Shown one piece after another: positions 23,280-24,300 of a stretch of 24,300 nucleotides of DNA. Below the pieces are notes generated by a model that saw only the letters and a program-made list of their open reading frames with translations, was not told the origin of the DNA and made no database searches. Made by a program: the position numbers and the translations under genes. Each line of letters begins with the position of its first letter. Position 1 is the first letter of the stretch. Location: positions 1-24,300 of the forward strand of contig NW_014013067.1 in NCBI RefSeq assembly GCF_000611645.1. The letters are read 5' to 3'. This DNA is from Monoraphidium neglectum. Its lineage: Eukaryota; Chlorophyta; Chlorophyceae; Sphaeropleales; Selenastraceae.

Positions 23280-24120
23280 CGCTTGCCCGTTGCCCTTGCA
23301 ACCTCCTCTTGGGCCGAACAGGCCCCTCTCATGCATTTGAATCCACACCACCACACGCAATGCTGGACCATGCGGGACCCTTGGGCATGCTGGGGAAACA
23401 AATCGCCTGAACGCAATCCAGTTGAGATTTCCAGATCCCTCCATCAGCCTCACTGTGCTGCCTCTCTCCCTTGCAGTTTTCTTCACTGCCGCACGCAACT
23501 GCTGCCGTCCCAAATCAAAACTTTGACTGTTACAAAACTGCATTCATGCCCCCGCCCTCTGGGTCATTCTCTGGGGGCACCACCAGCGGCCTGCCCAGCC
23601 ACGGCCACGCTTTCAGCGGCAAAAGCCGTGTGCGGGCAGCACAGACACGTCAGCAGGGCGACCTGCGTTGCTCAAACACGGGGTGCGTGCGTGTGTGCGC
23701 GCCCTGGCGGGTGCGGTGCGCCTGCCCTAGATGTTTGACTGGTCAATTAATTCTGCTGTGGTGAGGGAACTACGGGCCGGGTGAGGAGGTCGTGGGGTGC
23801 GTCATTTCAGGATGGAGCGGTGCGCAAAAGCGCCGAGGGGGTGGCTAAGTTCGTGTGGGGGCGTCTGCTGAGAGAAAACAGAGCACGTGCGCGCAAGAGA
23901 GGTGTAGATGGCAGGGGGCCGTCGCCACGTCAGCGCTAGAATGTTGACCCAGGGCGATGCTGGCCGGCGGAGGGCAGGACAGGGACGCGATTGCGAGGTC
24001 AGGGGGCTGGATCTTGTCTGAACACCCAAGGAGAAAAACAGGCTACAAAAGATATGAATGAAATGGTGGCAGAGGCCCAGAGCTCAGAGGCAGTGCGCAA
24101 GCGGCCCCAGGGGTCGTGCT
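23280..24120. other. Convergent 3' region between SWEET and the right-edge minus-strand frame
   Basis: This stretch holds the possible alternative SWEET exon 23477-23764 and the expected 3' UTR of the minus-strand frame. I found no plus-strand TGTAA after the SWEET stop. Nothing else coding is convincing here. Confidence 0.5.
23530..23534 (-). terminator. TGTAA on the minus strand, possible poly(A) signal
   Basis: TTACA on the plus strand reads TGTAA on the minus strand. It lies about 590 bases downstream of the stop codon of the minus-strand frame at the right edge, a common 3' UTR length in chlorophytes. Confidence 0.35.
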
Positions 24121-24300
24121 TCACGGTGCAGGAGTCGCGTTTTGTTGGAGGCGCGGCGTGTGCACGCCTCGCTGCCGCGCAGTGCTGGCCCGCGGCGTGG
24201 AGGCGCCAGCCTCCTGGACGGCGAGGAAGACGGACTTCACTGTTTGTGGGAGGCGCCGCGTGCGGGTGTGCGGCTGCGGGGAGTCGAGAAAGACACGGCT
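24121..24300 (-). CDS. Possible C-terminal exon of a convergent gene, partial
   Basis: Read from the right edge on the minus strand, one frame is open for 59 codons and then stops at TGA (24123-24121). It has high third-position GC and an ordinary mixed composition (TVKSVFLAVQEAGAS, then a basic Arg/Gln/Thr tail). There is no start because the gene would continue beyond the window, and an acceptor-like CCCCGCAG within it (around 24274) means the exon could begin inside the window. No family recognised. The case rests on composition and on the downstream minus-strand TGTAA. Confidence 0.35.
   Translation of the reverse strand, partial: SRVFLDSPQPHTRTRRLPQTVKSVFLAVQEAGASTPRASTARQRGVHTPRLQQNATPAP

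Overview
The window looks like nuclear DNA of a green alga (Chlorophyta). It is GC-rich with strong GC bias at third codon positions. Genes are broken by many short spliceosomal introns with GTGAGC/GTGAGT/GTGCGT-type donors. Introns are loaded with TG/AC/CAG microsatellites, and TGTAA (the usual chlorophyte poly(A) signal) lies downstream of one gene. No prokaryotic operon signals, rRNA, tRNA, CRISPR array or typical transposon ends were seen. The species cannot be named from the sequence.

Layout. (A) 43-7904, + strand: the 3' part of a large modular gene. Fourteen visible exons give at least 1709 residues: a Cys-rich region, a Gly/Ser/Thr/Asn linker, twelve tandem copies of a roughly 80-90 residue six-cysteine domain, mostly one per exon, and a last exon built on a 45-bp minisatellite, poly-Ser and a terminal RRLLL motif. 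It is probably a secreted cell-wall or surface glycoprotein; I do not recognise the domain family. 7905-10701 has no gene I can support. (B) 10702-11693, +: a small three-exon gene for a 213-aa protein with a SAM-like helical segment. (C) 12182-18460, +: a thirteen-exon gene for a 396-aa tyrosine recombinase with a complete candidate catalytic set (Arg, Lys, H-x-x-R, His, Tyr). Two of its introns look like GC-AG introns, and several carry TG repeats near the 5' end and AC repeats near the 3' end. 18461-19952 has no gene I can support. (D) 19953-23279, +: a SWEET (MtN3/saliva) sugar transporter with seven membrane segments, an 18-nt microexon and an intronic (AGC)46 tract. (E) 24121-24300, - strand: the possible last exon of a convergent gene that continues beyond the window.

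The genes do not form an evident pathway. The most unusual items are the one-exon-per-domain surface protein, the intron-rich but catalytically intact recombinase with complementary intronic repeats, and the SWEET microexon. All exon joins were derived by hand from splice-site motifs, phase arithmetic and protein family fit. No alignment, search or transcript evidence was available.
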